Numbered from the stretch's first letter, positions 17,005 to 26,387 are shown. The stretch: 54,129 nucleotides of DNA from Alteromonas antoniana (GCF_019249295.1 NZ_JAESDH010000028.1:1-54129), one strand, 5' to 3'. Translations and numbers: made by a program. Notes: generated by a model from the letters alone, not told the origin.

Positions 17005-18315
17005 TTAGCCAAACGATTCACCCGGAGATTCGGATGCAAATTCCTGTGGTGAATTTTTATCCTGACGCAAAGGTAGCCTGATTACAACCACCGTCCCACG
17101 GCCAGGGCTACTGTTGATATGAATGTTCCCATTGTGTCGCTCTATTGCTGTGTAAGCCACTGAGAGACCCAGCCCCTGACCCTGGCCTTCTGGTTTGGTG
17201 GTAAAAAACGGCGTAAAAATCTTTTTCATGTTCTCCTGAGAAATCCCGCAGCCGTTGTCCATTATTTTGATAGTCACCATGTCATCCTGCTCTGCAAGCT
17301 GAACGTTGACCCAACCCGAACCAGAAACGGATTGCGCTGCATTCATTACCACGTTCATCAGCGCCTGTTTGACGGCGCCGGGGTCGCATTGCAACCGTAT
17401 CGGCTCAGAGGCGCATTGAACACGATAGGTAGGTGTCTTGTATTGTGCGCTGATAAGCTGCATGAGCTGGTGGGTCGCTTCGCTAATATCCAGGGTCTGC
17501 AACCCGGTTTTCTCTTCCAGCGCAAACTGCTTGAGATTCTGAACAATATCGTGCACGCGTTTCAGGCCATCCTCTGATTCGCTAATTAAATCACCCATAT
17601 CCTCGCGCAGCAGGTCATAATGATGCTCGTCGCGCAGTGCCGATATAAAGTCTTTTAATTCGTCCCGCTCATCCTGTAGCCGGGTGTTGATAGCATCACA
17701 GAGTTGTAAAAGATGTTCGCTGTATTGCTGTAGCGTATTCAGGTTAGCCTGAACGAAGCCAATCGGATTATTAATTTCGTGCGCAATGCCGGCAGCAAGC
17801 TGGCCTGTAGAGGCCATTTTTTCCGCCTGAATAAGCTGGCTTTGTGCAGAGTCGAGCTTACGGATCAGCTGCTGTTGCGCTTTGTGTTCGCGTTTCAGTG
17901 CCTCAGAGAGTTTTTGTTGTGTTTTGAAGTAGCTGGCCTGGGCGGTGACATCCTGAAGAAAAATACAAGCCAGGCGGCGGCCATTGGTTTTCTCTTTGAT
18001 CGGAACGATTTCCATGTTCTGATACATTTGCGTTTCTTCACCGGTAATAGGACGCGAACTTCGAAACGGAAAGATATGCGGGCGTTGCTCCCAGTAGCTG
18101 AAACTGGGATGCTGCAATACAAACACCGATTTTATCCGACGTTTTAAAAACTTTGCCTGTTCAGGAAATAGCGTTTCCAGCAACTCACCCGGATAGCTTT
18201 TTCGCCATTCTGCCTGCATGCGGTCGATAAAAAACGCGTTTAAGTAAACCAGGCGGTATTCCTCGTCTACCACACAGATGCCAACCGGCAGTTTTTCGAC
18301 CAATTGCTCGAACAT
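17005..18315 (-). CDS. Cytoplasmic PAS sensor histidine kinase
   Basis: A 436-residue histidine kinase without transmembrane segments. An N-terminal PAS domain (about residues 5-125, VGICVVDEEYRLVYLNAFF) is followed by a coiled coil (about 130-165), a phosphoacceptor helix with H179 (AAGIAHEINNPIGFVQANL) and an ATPase domain (N box VMNAAQSV, G1 DNGCGIS, G2 GQGLGLSV). The start ATG shares one base with the upstream CheC-like gene stop (TAATG). It is the last gene of a receiver-CheC-kinase operon. The PAS domain may sense a redox or small-molecule cue. The receiver at the front of the operon is the likely phosphoryl partner (inference). Confidence 0.94.
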   Translation of the reverse strand: MFEQLVEKLPVGICVVDEEYRLVYLNAFFIDRMQAEWRKSYPGELLETLFPEQAKFLKRRIKSVFVLQHPSFSYWEQRPHIFPFRSSRPITGEETQMYQNMEIVPIKEKTNGRRLACIFLQDVTAQASYFKTQQKLSEALKREHKAQQQLIRKLDSAQSQLIQAEKMASTGQLAAGIAHEINNPIGFVQANLNTLQQYSEHLLQLCDAINTRLQDERDELKDFISALRDEHHYDLLREDMGDLISESEDGLKRVHDIVQNLKQFALEEKTGLQTLDISEATHQLMQLISAQYKTPTYRVQCASEPIRLQCDPGAVKQALMNVVMNAAQSVSGSGWVNVQLAEQDDMVTIKIMDNGCGISQENMKKIFTPFFTTKPEGQGQGLGLSVAYTAIERHNGNIHINSSPGRGTVVVIRLPLRQDKNSPQEFASESPGESFG

Positions 18316-18899
18316 TATCCTAGTAGCTCATCCAGGGTTTGCGTCAGCCTGTTAAACGAGTCGTGATCAAGACAAAACACCACGCGCATGGAAAATGAAG
18401 AGAATTCAATATCAAACTGTACTTCCATCACCAGACTGTTTTCCCACTGTAAATCGGAGAATGTTGCTTTGTGAGGGGCAAACAATGTGGGCATGTTGAG
18501 GTTCGTATTTAACTCAAGTTGCTCAGACAGCCCGGCTAAACAGGCGCCTGCCAGAATATTGGAAAGCTCGAGTATGGTTTCCTGAACGTCTTCTTTTGAT
18601 AAAGGCTCTTCGTATTCAAGTAGCTTGGCAACTTCCTTTAAGCCTTTTCTGGATAACACTGACATCACCTCACCGTGCACATCACCCAAAAAAGATTGCC
18701 GGGTATAAAAGGCCTGGTCGTTTTGCTGAATTAAACCGAACAATTCATTGGGAGTGACAGAGGCGATTTTGGGGATTGAAATGCCGATTTGGGTTTCAAT
18801 TAAATGGGCAAGCGAGTTTGCAGCCTGACCCATCGAAATATTCAGGAGTTCCTGTAGCGCGTCGCGCTGGTCTTCAGTGAGTGGAATTACGCTGCTCAT
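18315..18899 (-). CDS. cheC: CheC-like phosphatase
   Basis: A 194-residue member of the CheC/CheX/FliY phosphatase family, which dephosphorylates CheY-type receivers. Both active-site signatures are visible. The first fits D/S-x3-E-x2-N-x22-P exactly (D13, E17, N20, P43). The second keeps E111, N114 and P137 but has E107 in the first position. It sits between a stand-alone receiver (four-base ATGA overlap) and a PAS kinase (one-base overlap), so all three are translated from one message. No cheD gene is nearby. The receiver encoded just upstream is the obvious substrate; a link to flagellar chemotaxis is not shown. Confidence 0.9.
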   Translation of the reverse strand: MSSVIPLTEDQRDALQELLNISMGQAANSLAHLIETQIGISIPKIASVTPNELFGLIQQNDQAFYTRQSFLGDVHGEVMSVLSRKGLKEVAKLLEYEEPLSKEDVQETILELSNILAGACLAGLSEQLELNTNLNMPTLFAPHKATFSDLQWENSLVMEVQFDIEFSSFSMRVVFCLDHDSFNRLTQTLDELLG

Positions 18900-19261
18900 A
18901 AGTAACCCAACTCAAACAGTGTCATGGCTAATTCCTCGCTATCGAGAGGTTTTCGCAAGAATTTTTTTGCTCCTAATGCCATAACGGTACGTTGTTTTTC
19001 TGGTTGAAAGTCAGCGCTGATGACCACGACATCCGGCCCGTCGCCTTGATTTCTCAGGTGTTCTAACACGCCTACACCATCTACTTCAGGCATTGTCAGA
19101 TCCAGTAGCAGTAGCTGATAGCGACTGTCCTGAATATGGGCTATCGCTTCCTTGCCATTAGCGGCTTCGGTTATGTCGAACTCAATTTCAGGGGGCAGTG
19201 ATTTGATCACACTGCGCCTGCTAAGCTTTGAGTCATCGGCTACCAACAAAGAAATGGCCAT
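18896..19261 (-). CDS. Single-domain response regulator (CheY-like)
   Basis: A 121-residue stand-alone receiver. The acid pocket D9-D10, the phosphoacceptor D54 (LLLLDLTMPEVDG), S82 (VVVISADF) and K104 (FLRKPLD) are all present, so it should be phosphorylated. There is no output domain, so it must act by protein binding. The start is ATG at 19261 with AGGAG at good spacing. It is the first gene of the operon with a CheC-like phosphatase and a PAS kinase, which together make a complete phosphorylation and dephosphorylation circuit. Confidence 0.95.
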   Translation of the reverse strand: MAISLLVADDSKLSRRSVIKSLPPEIEFDITEAANGKEAIAHIQDSRYQLLLLDLTMPEVDGVGVLEHLRNQGDGPDVVVISADFQPEKQRTVMALGAKKFLRKPLDSEELAMTLFELGYL

Positions 19262-19286
19262 TTATATCTCCTGAAATAATGTCTGG

Positions 19287-19547
19287 GGAGGATGCGAACA
19301 AGTCTATAGTCACTCAGCGAGCCCTGAAACAGGCAGTTTCAAGACAGGGGGCGCAGGCTGTGGCAATGTCCTTGCCAGGAAACCTTACGCCGTACCTGTC
19401 TGCTTTATGGCTTGGCCTTTGGGGCCTGCAGCCAAGCGCCTATTCGTTGATGGTCTTTTTGACTTAACTCGTCAGGCCAGCAACAGACCGCCTTGATGGG
19501 TCACTTGGCTGCATGCCTGAGCGACCATAGACTTGTTCGCATCCTCC
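19287..19547. mobile_element. 261-bp MITE-like element with 31-bp terminal inverted repeats
   Basis: The segments 19287-19317 and 19517-19547 are inverted copies, identical at 29 of 31 positions (the ends read GGAGGATGCGAACAAGTCTA). The interior holds no transposase and several small hairpins, for example a GCTTGGC/GCCAAGC stem near 19410-19437 and TGGCAA/TTGCCA near 19360. The size and long end repeats fit a miniature inverted-repeat transposable element or a structured RNA. No target-site duplication is obvious: the flanks read TCTG and TTAG. It lies in the upstream region of the receiver gene, starting 25 bases from its ATG, and so may affect its expression. Confidence 0.5.
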
Positions 19548-20132
19548 TTAGGGAAAGTATTTGCGATATTCCTGTTCCTGCAAGCACAATTCGCAATTAT
19601 TCCGATAAAACCTGCGCCTGAAATATCTTAATTCCCGTGTCTGGCAGCATTCACACTTTATGATCTCCAGTTCAGCGCAATAGCAGTTTATTCCAGACAG
19701 CCTACTTACAGGTTTTATGGTATGACAAAAGTGACATTAGTGCACTCTATGTTTGCGCTTGGCAGCATAGACATTGGTCGATAAATGGGTATGAAGTGAA
19801 ATACGGCGTGATAGTTTTTTATACTATTGTGCTTGCGAGGAAAGCGGGGAGCTGAGAAAAAACAATCTGTGTTTTGCAGACTATGGTCATTGTGTCAGGT
19901 ATCAGAACTGGCTGCGCAATAGGCTTACTGGCTAGTATGCAGTCGATAACTTGTGTAGCCACTATCCTTGCGTGCAACCTGCCGCTGTAGGGCAGTCATT
20001 GAATAACAACTCGAGCAGAGAAAACGGCAAAATAGGCAGGGCACCCCAACGGGTAGCCCTTTAACAAAGGACAAACCGAAGCCCGCGCGTTATCTCGCCA
20101 TAATGCAAGCATGCCACGGTGCATGCCACTGC
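19548..20132. other. Long intergenic region with terminator-like hairpins
   Basis: About 585 bases without a supported gene lie between the inverted-repeat element and the end of the EEP gene. Two hairpins near its right end could terminate the EEP transcript (minus strand): an AGGGC/GCCCT stem with an inner CCC/GGG at about 20037-20062, and a GCATGC/GCATGC stem at 20109-20126. Neither has a strong T tract on the minus strand. No RNA gene was recognised. Confidence 0.4.
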
Positions 20133-20837
20133 TTACACTGGCAACCGAAGATCAATCTGAACCGGCAAGTGATCCGAGAACAGTCTTGCCCGGCGGTCTT
20201 TCAGCTTTTTGCAGCGTAATACCCGGATGTCTGTACTTGTCCAGACGCGGTCCAGTGAAAACAACGGAAACTGACTGGGAAACGTCGCACCCACAGTGTG
20301 CTGTGCAAGCGTGTCGTTCATCGCTTTAAACGCCGTTGTGAAAAACTGCCACTCATTAAAGTCACCGGCAACCACAACTGGCGAGGGACGCTCCTTGAGC
20401 CTATTCTGAATATACTCATGTAGCATGGCAAACTGTGAACGCCGTTCACGCTTTTTCAATCCTTTGTGGGTGTTGATGACAGTGAGCGGCCCTCTGGGCG
20501 TTTCAACTTCTACTGTCTGTATATTACGAGGTTGCCGTCCCTCCTGACTCACATCCAGTGTCTCGTTGCTTATGACAGGGTAGCGGGACAGCACAGCATT
20601 GCCATACCAGCCATCAGACTCCTCCAGGGCGGGAGACTTAACCAGGGTAAATACCTGACCCGCACAGATATCGCGAATATCACGCTCGGTGCTTCGCTCA
20701 GAGGGTCGGGTATCCATCTCCTGTAGTAGCACGATGTCGGCACCCGCATCGGCTAAAAAATTTCCTATTCTTCTGTAGTCCTGTTTCTTATCTCTGCCAA
20801 TACCGCTATGAATGTTATAACTGACTATACGACACAT
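20133..20837 (-). CDS. Endonuclease/exonuclease/phosphatase (EEP) family protein, YbhP-like
   Basis: A 234-residue metal-dependent phosphodiesterase of the EEP superfamily. Family residues are visible: N8 (VSYNIHSG), E40 (LLQEMD), H124 (NTHKG), D159 and N161 (AGDFNEW) and the terminal D222-H223 (SDHLPV). No signal peptide. The start ATG at 20837 lies inside the end of the phospholipase D/VTT gene (13-base overlap), so the two are translationally coupled. In E. coli the EEP protein YbhP is encoded beside the cardiolipin synthase ClsB (YbhO), which supports a shared role in phospholipid metabolism. The substrate here is unproven. Confidence 0.9.
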   Translation of the reverse strand: MCRIVSYNIHSGIGRDKKQDYRRIGNFLADAGADIVLLQEMDTRPSERSTERDIRDICAGQVFTLVKSPALEESDGWYGNAVLSRYPVISNETLDVSQEGRQPRNIQTVEVETPRGPLTVINTHKGLKKRERRSQFAMLHEYIQNRLKERPSPVVVAGDFNEWQFFTTAFKAMNDTLAQHTVGATFPSQFPLFSLDRVWTSTDIRVLRCKKLKDRRARLFSDHLPVQIDLRLPV

Positions 20838-23011
20838 TCTTCAGCTTCTGCCTTATTACGTTGTTTGCGTTCCTGATAATAACGGGCAAACTTCTGTGAC
20901 CCCCAAATCATCAGGCCCCAAAGTACAATCCCACCAATCAGGTAACTAATGGTTTCGGGCGACGGGTTACGGAAAATCTGGGTTATCGAATCACCTACCA
21001 GACCTTTCGCTATCATAGGTGGAAACATGCCCAGAAAGGTGCCCACAAGAAACTGTACCAGCCCAATAGAGGATATGCCGGCCACCAGATTCACCAGGCT
21101 AAACGGAGCAATAGGCAGCATTCTTATCGCCGCAACGCCCACAATGCCGCTGGTTTTGAGTTTTTCATCCAGTGCTTCGACTTTCGGTCCGCCAACTTTT
21201 TTCAGACCTGCATTGCCAAGCACTTTGCCGATACCGAACGTAGTTGCAGAGCTGAGTAATGCTCCCATAATCCCGTAAATAGGCCCCCAGATCGGACCGA
21301 ATATAGCCGCCACTGCAAGTGAGAGAACGGTAACAGGAAAGAACAGTAAGCCTCCGATGACATACACCATAAGAACGGTAGGCAGTGCAAAATAAGTACC
21401 GCGACTCTTCTCTAAAAATGCATTTATATTGTCTGAACTCAGCCATTCTATAGAGTAGCTAGCCCAGACCAGCAGGCCGGCAATGATGGCAACGATGAGC
21501 GTGCCAATAGCAATCATAATGGTGCGCCTGCGCGGATTGCGCGCCGGCGTTGCGCTGCCATCCATGGTCGGCAGCGAAATCAGCGGCTCTTCCGGGTCTG
21601 ACAGTGAGCGGAAAATGTTGGTATTAGATTGTTCAGTAAATACCTGGTCGTTCACTTCCGTTAACACATAACCATGCGCCAACTGCCCTTCAAGCAATGC
21701 TGATACTGGATTATCCTGGTTTAACAGCTGCGCTGTTTCCTCTACCTCTCTGCCAGTATGCTCTGCCAGCAAGTCATCGCGGATCCGTGCTACCTGCTTA
21801 CGATTATTTTCGGTATTGCCATGCAAAACCGTATCGATTTCTGTATCCAGTGACATCGAGCGGTTGCTTAAATTCGATGACCCAATCACTGCGTATTTAT
21901 CATCTATGGTCATCACCTTTGAATGAATACGCTTGTAAGCCTTGCGACCTTTCAAATCCTCGCAGGAGGAGTAGGTCATGGTGACGCGATCACTTTCTAC
22001 GCCATTTTCCAGAATATCCTTAAACTCGATTCTGCTTGCCCAGAACGCTTCCTGCTCAAATTTCCCTTTCGGCTCATAAGAGCTGACAATGATCACATGT
22101 AGCGAAGGACACTCTTTTAATCTGCGGTTGAGCGCTTCTGCAATCTCCTGACGGGTCGTAAACTGATTCTCGATGTAAATCAGATTCTCCGCCTGGCTGA
22201 TAAGGTCAAGCAACATGTGGCGAACTTCCTGCACAGGCTCCACTTCGTCCATAAAGGGGATTGTCCGGGCCAGAGCACACTCCACATTTTCAAACCACGG
22301 CTCTACACTTTCCGGCCATGACTCAGGTTTTGGTGCGTCAGGCCCGTTTAATGCTTCTTCCCGAATATCAATGGGCTGGTCTTCTGCAACCCGTAGCCAG
22401 CGCCAGCGCACCAGGTCAGCAAAGTCTTTTACAACCGGGCCTGATGACACCATTTGCACATCGTGTAAGGGGCCATACTCTCCGTCAGGGCCCATTCTTT
22501 CATCACTAACCACTGGGTGGTCACGCGTATCCCAGCGATTTGTCGATACATCCATGCCGCCTGAGAAAACCAGTTCATCATCAATGACGACGATTTTCTG
22601 GTGCTGGCTGCCGCCCATTGGAATAGTGTCGTCCAGCTCTGTTTTTACATTGTCAGGCGTTTTCTCATCCCAGACTTCTTTGGCCCACATCTCACGTTGT
22701 GCAAAAAAGGCTAGCGATGAATCCCAGCGCAGCAGATAAATCTTCATATCCGGATTTTGCTCTGCCTTCCAGGCCAGCAGGTCGCTGACCACAGAGGGGG
22801 CTTCGGATTGCGCCTCTTCTTCGCCACGTAACAGGCGGATACGGCTATCAATATCCCAGCCGACGATGAAAATGCTGTGTTTCGCTTTAACGATAGAAGA
22901 ATGCAGGGCGCGGTAATAATTTGCACAGTCGATCAATGGGGATGCAAATGTTGCGGTGTTCGTCACCCAGCAATTCTCTCCTTGTTTAAAAATTGAGCCT
23001 GACGCAGACAT
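20825..23011 (-). CDS. Phospholipase D-like / VTT (DedA-type) fusion protein
   Basis: A 728-residue fusion. Residues 1-430 are a phospholipase D-type enzyme with two HKD motifs, H137-x-K139-x4-D144 (QHQKIVVID) and H363-x-K365-x4-D370 (IHSKVMTID). Both are complete, so phosphatidyl transfer or hydrolysis is expected. After a linker and an N-terminal anchor helix (TIMIAIGTLIVAIIAGLLVW, about 483-505), residues about 520-710 form a VTT/TVP38/DedA-like membrane domain; relatives of this domain move or scramble lipids. The start ATG at 23011 has AGGAGG at ideal spacing. The downstream EEP gene overlaps. A joint role in cardiolipin or phosphatidyl-lipid remodelling with lipid transport is a reasonable inference. 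Confidence 0.93.
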   Translation of the reverse strand: MSASGSIFKQGENCWVTNTATFASPLIDCANYYRALHSSIVKAKHSIFIVGWDIDSRIRLLRGEEEAQSEAPSVVSDLLAWKAEQNPDMKIYLLRWDSSLAFFAQREMWAKEVWDEKTPDNVKTELDDTIPMGGSQHQKIVVIDDELVFSGGMDVSTNRWDTRDHPVVSDERMGPDGEYGPLHDVQMVSSGPVVKDFADLVRWRWLRVAEDQPIDIREEALNGPDAPKPESWPESVEPWFENVECALARTIPFMDEVEPVQEVRHMLLDLISQAENLIYIENQFTTRQEIAEALNRRLKECPSLHVIIVSSYEPKGKFEQEAFWASRIEFKDILENGVESDRVTMTYSSCEDLKGRKAYKRIHSKVMTIDDKYAVIGSSNLSNRSMSLDTEIDTVLHGNTENNRKQVARIRDDLLAEHTGREVEETAQLLNQDNPVSALLEGQLAHGYVLTEVNDQVFTEQSNTNIFRSLSDPEEPLISLPTMDGSATPARNPRRRTIMIAIGTLIVAIIAGLLVWASYSIEWLSSDNINAFLEKSRGTYFALPTVLMVYVIGGLLFFPVTVLSLAVAAIFGPIWGPIYGIMGALLSSATTFGIGKVLGNAGLKKVGGPKVEALDEKLKTSGIVGVAAIRMLPIAPFSLVNLVAGISSIGLVQFLVGTFLGMFPPMIAKGLVGDSITQIFRNPSPETISYLIGGIVLWGLMIWGSQKFARYYQERKQRNKAEAEECVV

Positions 23012-23402
23012 TTTTGCCTCCTATGTCTTTGAGTACGCAACAAAATGAAAAAAATAATAGTGAGGTGTTGCACAAAGCGTTCCATCAGAAGATAACAATA
23101 AATAAAAGCCTAACGCGTTGTTTTATATGATGTTGGCATAGTGTTTATGAAGGTGGTGTGTAATTTTGACAGGGTGGGACGGGAAAGATTAGTAGGTGGG
23201 TCTGTAATATTTTCCGTTATAGCGCGGGGAGGCGCACCCTGACGCTTTACTCAGCGTTATTCTTTAAATTATCTTGAATGAACACTCTGATTAGCAAGAA
23301 ATTATTTTTCGAAATACCCTGTTGATTACAAGTTGTACTACGCTGAAGTTAATGCGGTGAATCATATAGCCCGGTGAACTGCACATTTTGTTTAGAAAGT
23401 AA
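23012..23402. other. Divergent intergenic region
   Basis: About 390 bases, A+T-rich, between the start of the phospholipase D/VTT gene and the multi-PAS chemoreceptor. It must hold both promoters. No clear operator, repeat or RNA gene was seen. Stop codons in all plus frames up to 23402 limit how far the chemoreceptor can extend. Confidence 0.5.
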
Positions 23403-23409
23403 TCAAAGC

Positions 23410-23425
23410 ATGTCGTTTTTTCCAG
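23410..23425 (+). other. ATG followed by a T6 tract at the start of the PAS chemoreceptor (frameshift site)
   Basis: ATG at 23410 is followed by TCG TTT TTT CC. Read without a shift it stops after 13 codons. One step back (-1) on the T run, or one extra T, gives [17 protein letters not shown] and continues in frame into the PAS receptor. The TTT TTT C context is a classical slippery sequence. The alternatives are a strain-specific frameshift, phase variation or a sequencing error. Confidence 0.6.
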
Positions 23426-23471
23426 AAATACTGCCGCAGAGCAGGCCCTGAAACAATCCATTATTGCCATT

Positions 23472-25151
23472 GTGACAATAGATGAGAAAAACAATATTAC
23501 GTTTTTTAACGATGCCGCAAGTGCACTTTGGGGATATTCCGCCAATGAGGTTTTAGGAAAGAATATCCGGATGCTGGTGCCAGTGGAGCATCAGCAAAAC
23601 CACGACAGTTATGTGAATTCCCACCGTCAGAGTGGCATTGATAAAATTGTGGGTAGCTCCCGGGAAGTGGAACTGGAAAAAAAGTGCGGCGAGCGGATAT
23701 GGGTTCAACTTTCACTTTCGCAGATCATTGTCGGAGGTAAAAAACATTACACTGCCTTTGTTCGTGATGTCAGTGAAGAGCGCGAATCCCGCGAAATTGT
23801 AGAGCAAACGCTGGAGCAGGCACTGGACGCTGTTGTCTGTATTGATGAAAACAACAATGTCACCTTATTTAATGCCGCGGCGGAGGTGCTCTGGGGGTAC
23901 AAGCGCGAAGCGGTAATTGGTAAAAACGTAAAAATGTTAGTGCCGCAAGCCATTCAGGCCAATCACGATAACTACGTAAACGCTAACCGGACAACCGGCG
24001 AGGATAAGATAGTCGGCACCAGCCGGGAAGTGAAAGTAGAGCGCCGTGATGGTCAGGTTCTCTGGGGCAGGTTATCGTTATCAAAAGTTCGGCTTGCCGG
24101 TCGAACGCTGTATACCGCATTCGTCAGAGATGTCACTGAGGAAGTAGAGCAAAGGGAAATGCAGCGAATGCTATCGCTGGTGGCCAACGAGACAGATAAC
24201 GGCGTGATCATCACCGACGCTGAAGGCCGAATCGAATACGTGAATAATGGTTTCGAGCGATTGACTGGTTGGGGCCTCGAGGAAGTCAGGGGTAAAAAGC
24301 CAGGAACCTTTCTGCAGGGTGAAGAAACGTCCCCTGAAACCGTTACAGAAATCAGAAAACGGCTGGATGCACGTCAGCCGTTCTATGATGAAATACTGAA
24401 TTACCGGAAGAATGGCGAAGCGTACTGGACTTCGTTGTCGATAAACCCGGTGTTCGAGCAGGGAAAACTGGTCAACTTCATTGCGGTGCAGGCGGATGTG
24501 ACGCGAGTAAAGCAGATGGCGCTGGATTTTACCCGCAAATTGGACGCCATCGGAAGTGCGCTGGTTTTACTGGAAATCGATACCAATGGCAATGTCACTG
24601 ACGCAAACGCGCTACTTAAAACAAAGCTGCAGGGTAAGCTGTCGACTGAAGACATGGCGAATAAGTTATTTCGTTCACTGGATAAAAACGAAATCGACGC
24701 GATGTCTTCCTCCGGGGCAGTGGAAAAAGTGTTTGAGGTAGGAGAGGGCGACAACTACCTTGCTTTTGACTCAAGAATCAGTGCATTGCGCAACTTCTCC
24801 GGTGAAATTACCCGGTATGTCTTCTTTGGTGTCGACGTCAGCTCGCGTAAGAAAGCAGTAAACGAAACTCAGCATTCAATGCGTGAACTGGTCACAACAA
24901 GCCAGACCATCAGTAACATTGTGGGGACAATAAATACAATCTCAGAGCAAACCAATCTTCTGGCACTTAACGCCGCTATTGAGGCCGCGCGGGCCGGAGA
25001 GTCAGGTCGGGGCTTTGCTGTGGTGGCGGATGAAGTGAGAACACTGGCAGGTAACTCGCGGGAAGCCAGTAACGAGATAGATAATCTGGTTCGCAGCACG
25101 GTATCGCGCATTGAGTCAGTGGCAAAACTGATACAACTGATAGACAGTTAG
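23472..25151 (+). CDS. Soluble multi-PAS methyl-accepting chemotaxis protein (5' end frameshifted)
   Basis: A 559-residue product from GTG at 23472. It has three PAS domains (about residues 1-120, 121-245, 246-360, with [10 protein letters not shown] and [10 protein letters not shown] in the first two and [20 protein letters not shown] in the third), a PAS-like stretch (about 365-460) and a short MCP signalling domain with the conserved hairpin tip ([20 protein letters not shown]). No membrane segment, as in BdlA/Aer-like receptors. The frame stays open upstream to 23403 and encodes [15 protein letters not shown], which aligns with [15 protein letters not shown] of PAS 2. The GTG therefore cuts into PAS 1; the true start is probably ATG 23410 reached by a frameshift at the T6 tract. 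PAS pockets may bind haem or flavin (inference). Confidence 0.88.
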   Translation: MTIDEKNNITFFNDAASALWGYSANEVLGKNIRMLVPVEHQQNHDSYVNSHRQSGIDKIVGSSREVELEKKCGERIWVQLSLSQIIVGGKKHYTAFVRDVSEERESREIVEQTLEQALDAVVCIDENNNVTLFNAAAEVLWGYKREAVIGKNVKMLVPQAIQANHDNYVNANRTTGEDKIVGTSREVKVERRDGQVLWGRLSLSKVRLAGRTLYTAFVRDVTEEVEQREMQRMLSLVANETDNGVIITDAEGRIEYVNNGFERLTGWGLEEVRGKKPGTFLQGEETSPETVTEIRKRLDARQPFYDEILNYRKNGEAYWTSLSINPVFEQGKLVNFIAVQADVTRVKQMALDFTRKLDAIGSALVLLEIDTNGNVTDANALLKTKLQGKLSTEDMANKLFRSLDKNEIDAMSSSGAVEKVFEVGEGDNYLAFDSRISALRNFSGEITRYVFFGVDVSSRKKAVNETQHSMRELVTTSQTISNIVGTINTISEQTNLLALNAAIEAARAGESGRGFAVVADEVRTLAGNSREASNEIDNLVRSTVSRIESVAKLIQLIDS

Positions 25152-25214
25152 TGTTAAGAGATAGTGCAGGTGAGGTTCGTCCTGCATGCTCAGGCGGATT
25201 GCCCTTCGTATTGC

Positions 25215-26387
25215 CTACATGGACTGCGAGGGCGTGGCCTGGCCAAACATAAATACCAGGTTTCGGCCCTCGCGCTTGGCACTGTAAAGCGCCTTGTCGG
25301 CATTCTCCAGTAGCGCATCCCAGCTGTCTAGTACGTCTGTGGATGCCGCGATCCCAATGCTGATGGTGACGTTAATAACGTTGTCGTTAAACCACAGTTC
25401 GTTATCCGCAACGGTCTGTAGCAGCCGGTTAGCGACCACATGAGCCCGGTCAACCGGAAGCCCGGGCATCAGAATAGCGAACTCTTCGCCACCCAGACGT
25501 CCTATAACGTCAGTTTCTCTGATGCCACTATTGAGCGTTTTCGCTACCTGACGGAGCACATCATCACCGAGTTGGTGACCATAGGTGTCATTGATAGATT
25601 TGAAATGATCAATATCAACCATGAGCAGGGAATGTGTCTCAATTTTCGGATTTGCGATTGATTTATAAGCTTTTTCTATAAATGTGCGCCGACTCAACAG
25701 TCCGGTTAAATCGTCACAACTTGCTATTTTCTCCCAGTGACGACGTTGTCTTAGTACATGCAGAACGGGTAACAGCAGTGCAGTGGCTACAGTTAGAATC
25801 AGGTGAGTGAGTAACGTGGTTTCAAACAACTGAATAATGGCGGAATCATTACCTGATGCCATCATCACGACAATAACCACGCCTTGCAAAAACAGAATAA
25901 ACGCATGCAGCAGCAACACTGCCCTCAGCACTGCATAGGCAGTTTGGTAAGGTGAGCGGCGGTGATAGAAGAATCCCTCGGTGATCAGGAACATAATGGC
26001 CATGCACACCGATGTGGTTGCATTCACAACCGGTCCGTAAAGGCTGGCTACCAGGATGGCGGCGGCACCGGCGAAAAATAACGTTTGTGCTTTTCTTAAC
26101 AGTCGGGCTGAGGTGCGTGTCAGCTCAAATGCATTCAAACCGTGAAAGAGTCCGTAAGTCGCGCTGTAGAGGATCAAGCAGGCCATTGTATTCAGGATTT
26201 GAACATCCCCTAACGTGTGAGAGCCGACCGTTGCGGCGATACCAAGCGCAAACAGCGCACAGGAGCCCGCCCAGTACAAATACGACTGGTGTTCACGCTG
26301 CTCTTTGTACAAAGCAAAGAAGTAAATGCTAACCAGCAAGTTAATAGCAAACGCCATTACAATGCCGATAGGAAGGCTAAGCGACAT
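25215..26387 (-). CDS. Diguanylate cyclase with N-terminal membrane domain
   Basis: A 390-residue membrane diguanylate cyclase. The first ~215 residues form about six to seven hydrophobic helices (starting IGIVMAFAINLLVSIYFFAL), an integral membrane sensor with no recognised ligand motif. The C-terminal GGDEF domain has the active site GGEEF in GRLGGEEFAILMP and the inhibitory RxxD site RETD five residues upstream. The start is ATG at 26387, with a weak AGG immediately before it. It is convergent with the PAS chemoreceptor and monocistronic; no EAL or HD-GYP domain is attached. Confidence 0.92.
   Translation of the reverse strand: MSLSLPIGIVMAFAINLLVSIYFFALYKEQREHQSYLYWAGSCALFALGIAATVGSHTLGDVQILNTMACLILYSATYGLFHGLNAFELTRTSARLLRKAQTLFFAGAAAILVASLYGPVVNATTSVCMAIMFLITEGFFYHRRSPYQTAYAVLRAVLLLHAFILFLQGVVIVVMMASGNDSAIIQLFETTLLTHLILTVATALLLPVLHVLRQRRHWEKIASCDDLTGLLSRRTFIEKAYKSIANPKIETHSLLMVDIDHFKSINDTYGHQLGDDVLRQVAKTLNSGIRETDVIGRLGGEEFAILMPGLPVDRAHVVANRLLQTVADNELWFNDNVINVTISIGIAASTDVLDSWDALLENADKALYSAKREGRNLVFMFGQATPSQSM

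Noticed and set aside
19228..19467. 79-codon plus-strand frame across the inverted-repeat element
   Set aside because: It starts inside the antisense of the receiver gene and runs through one arm of the repeat; no family or ribosome binding site.
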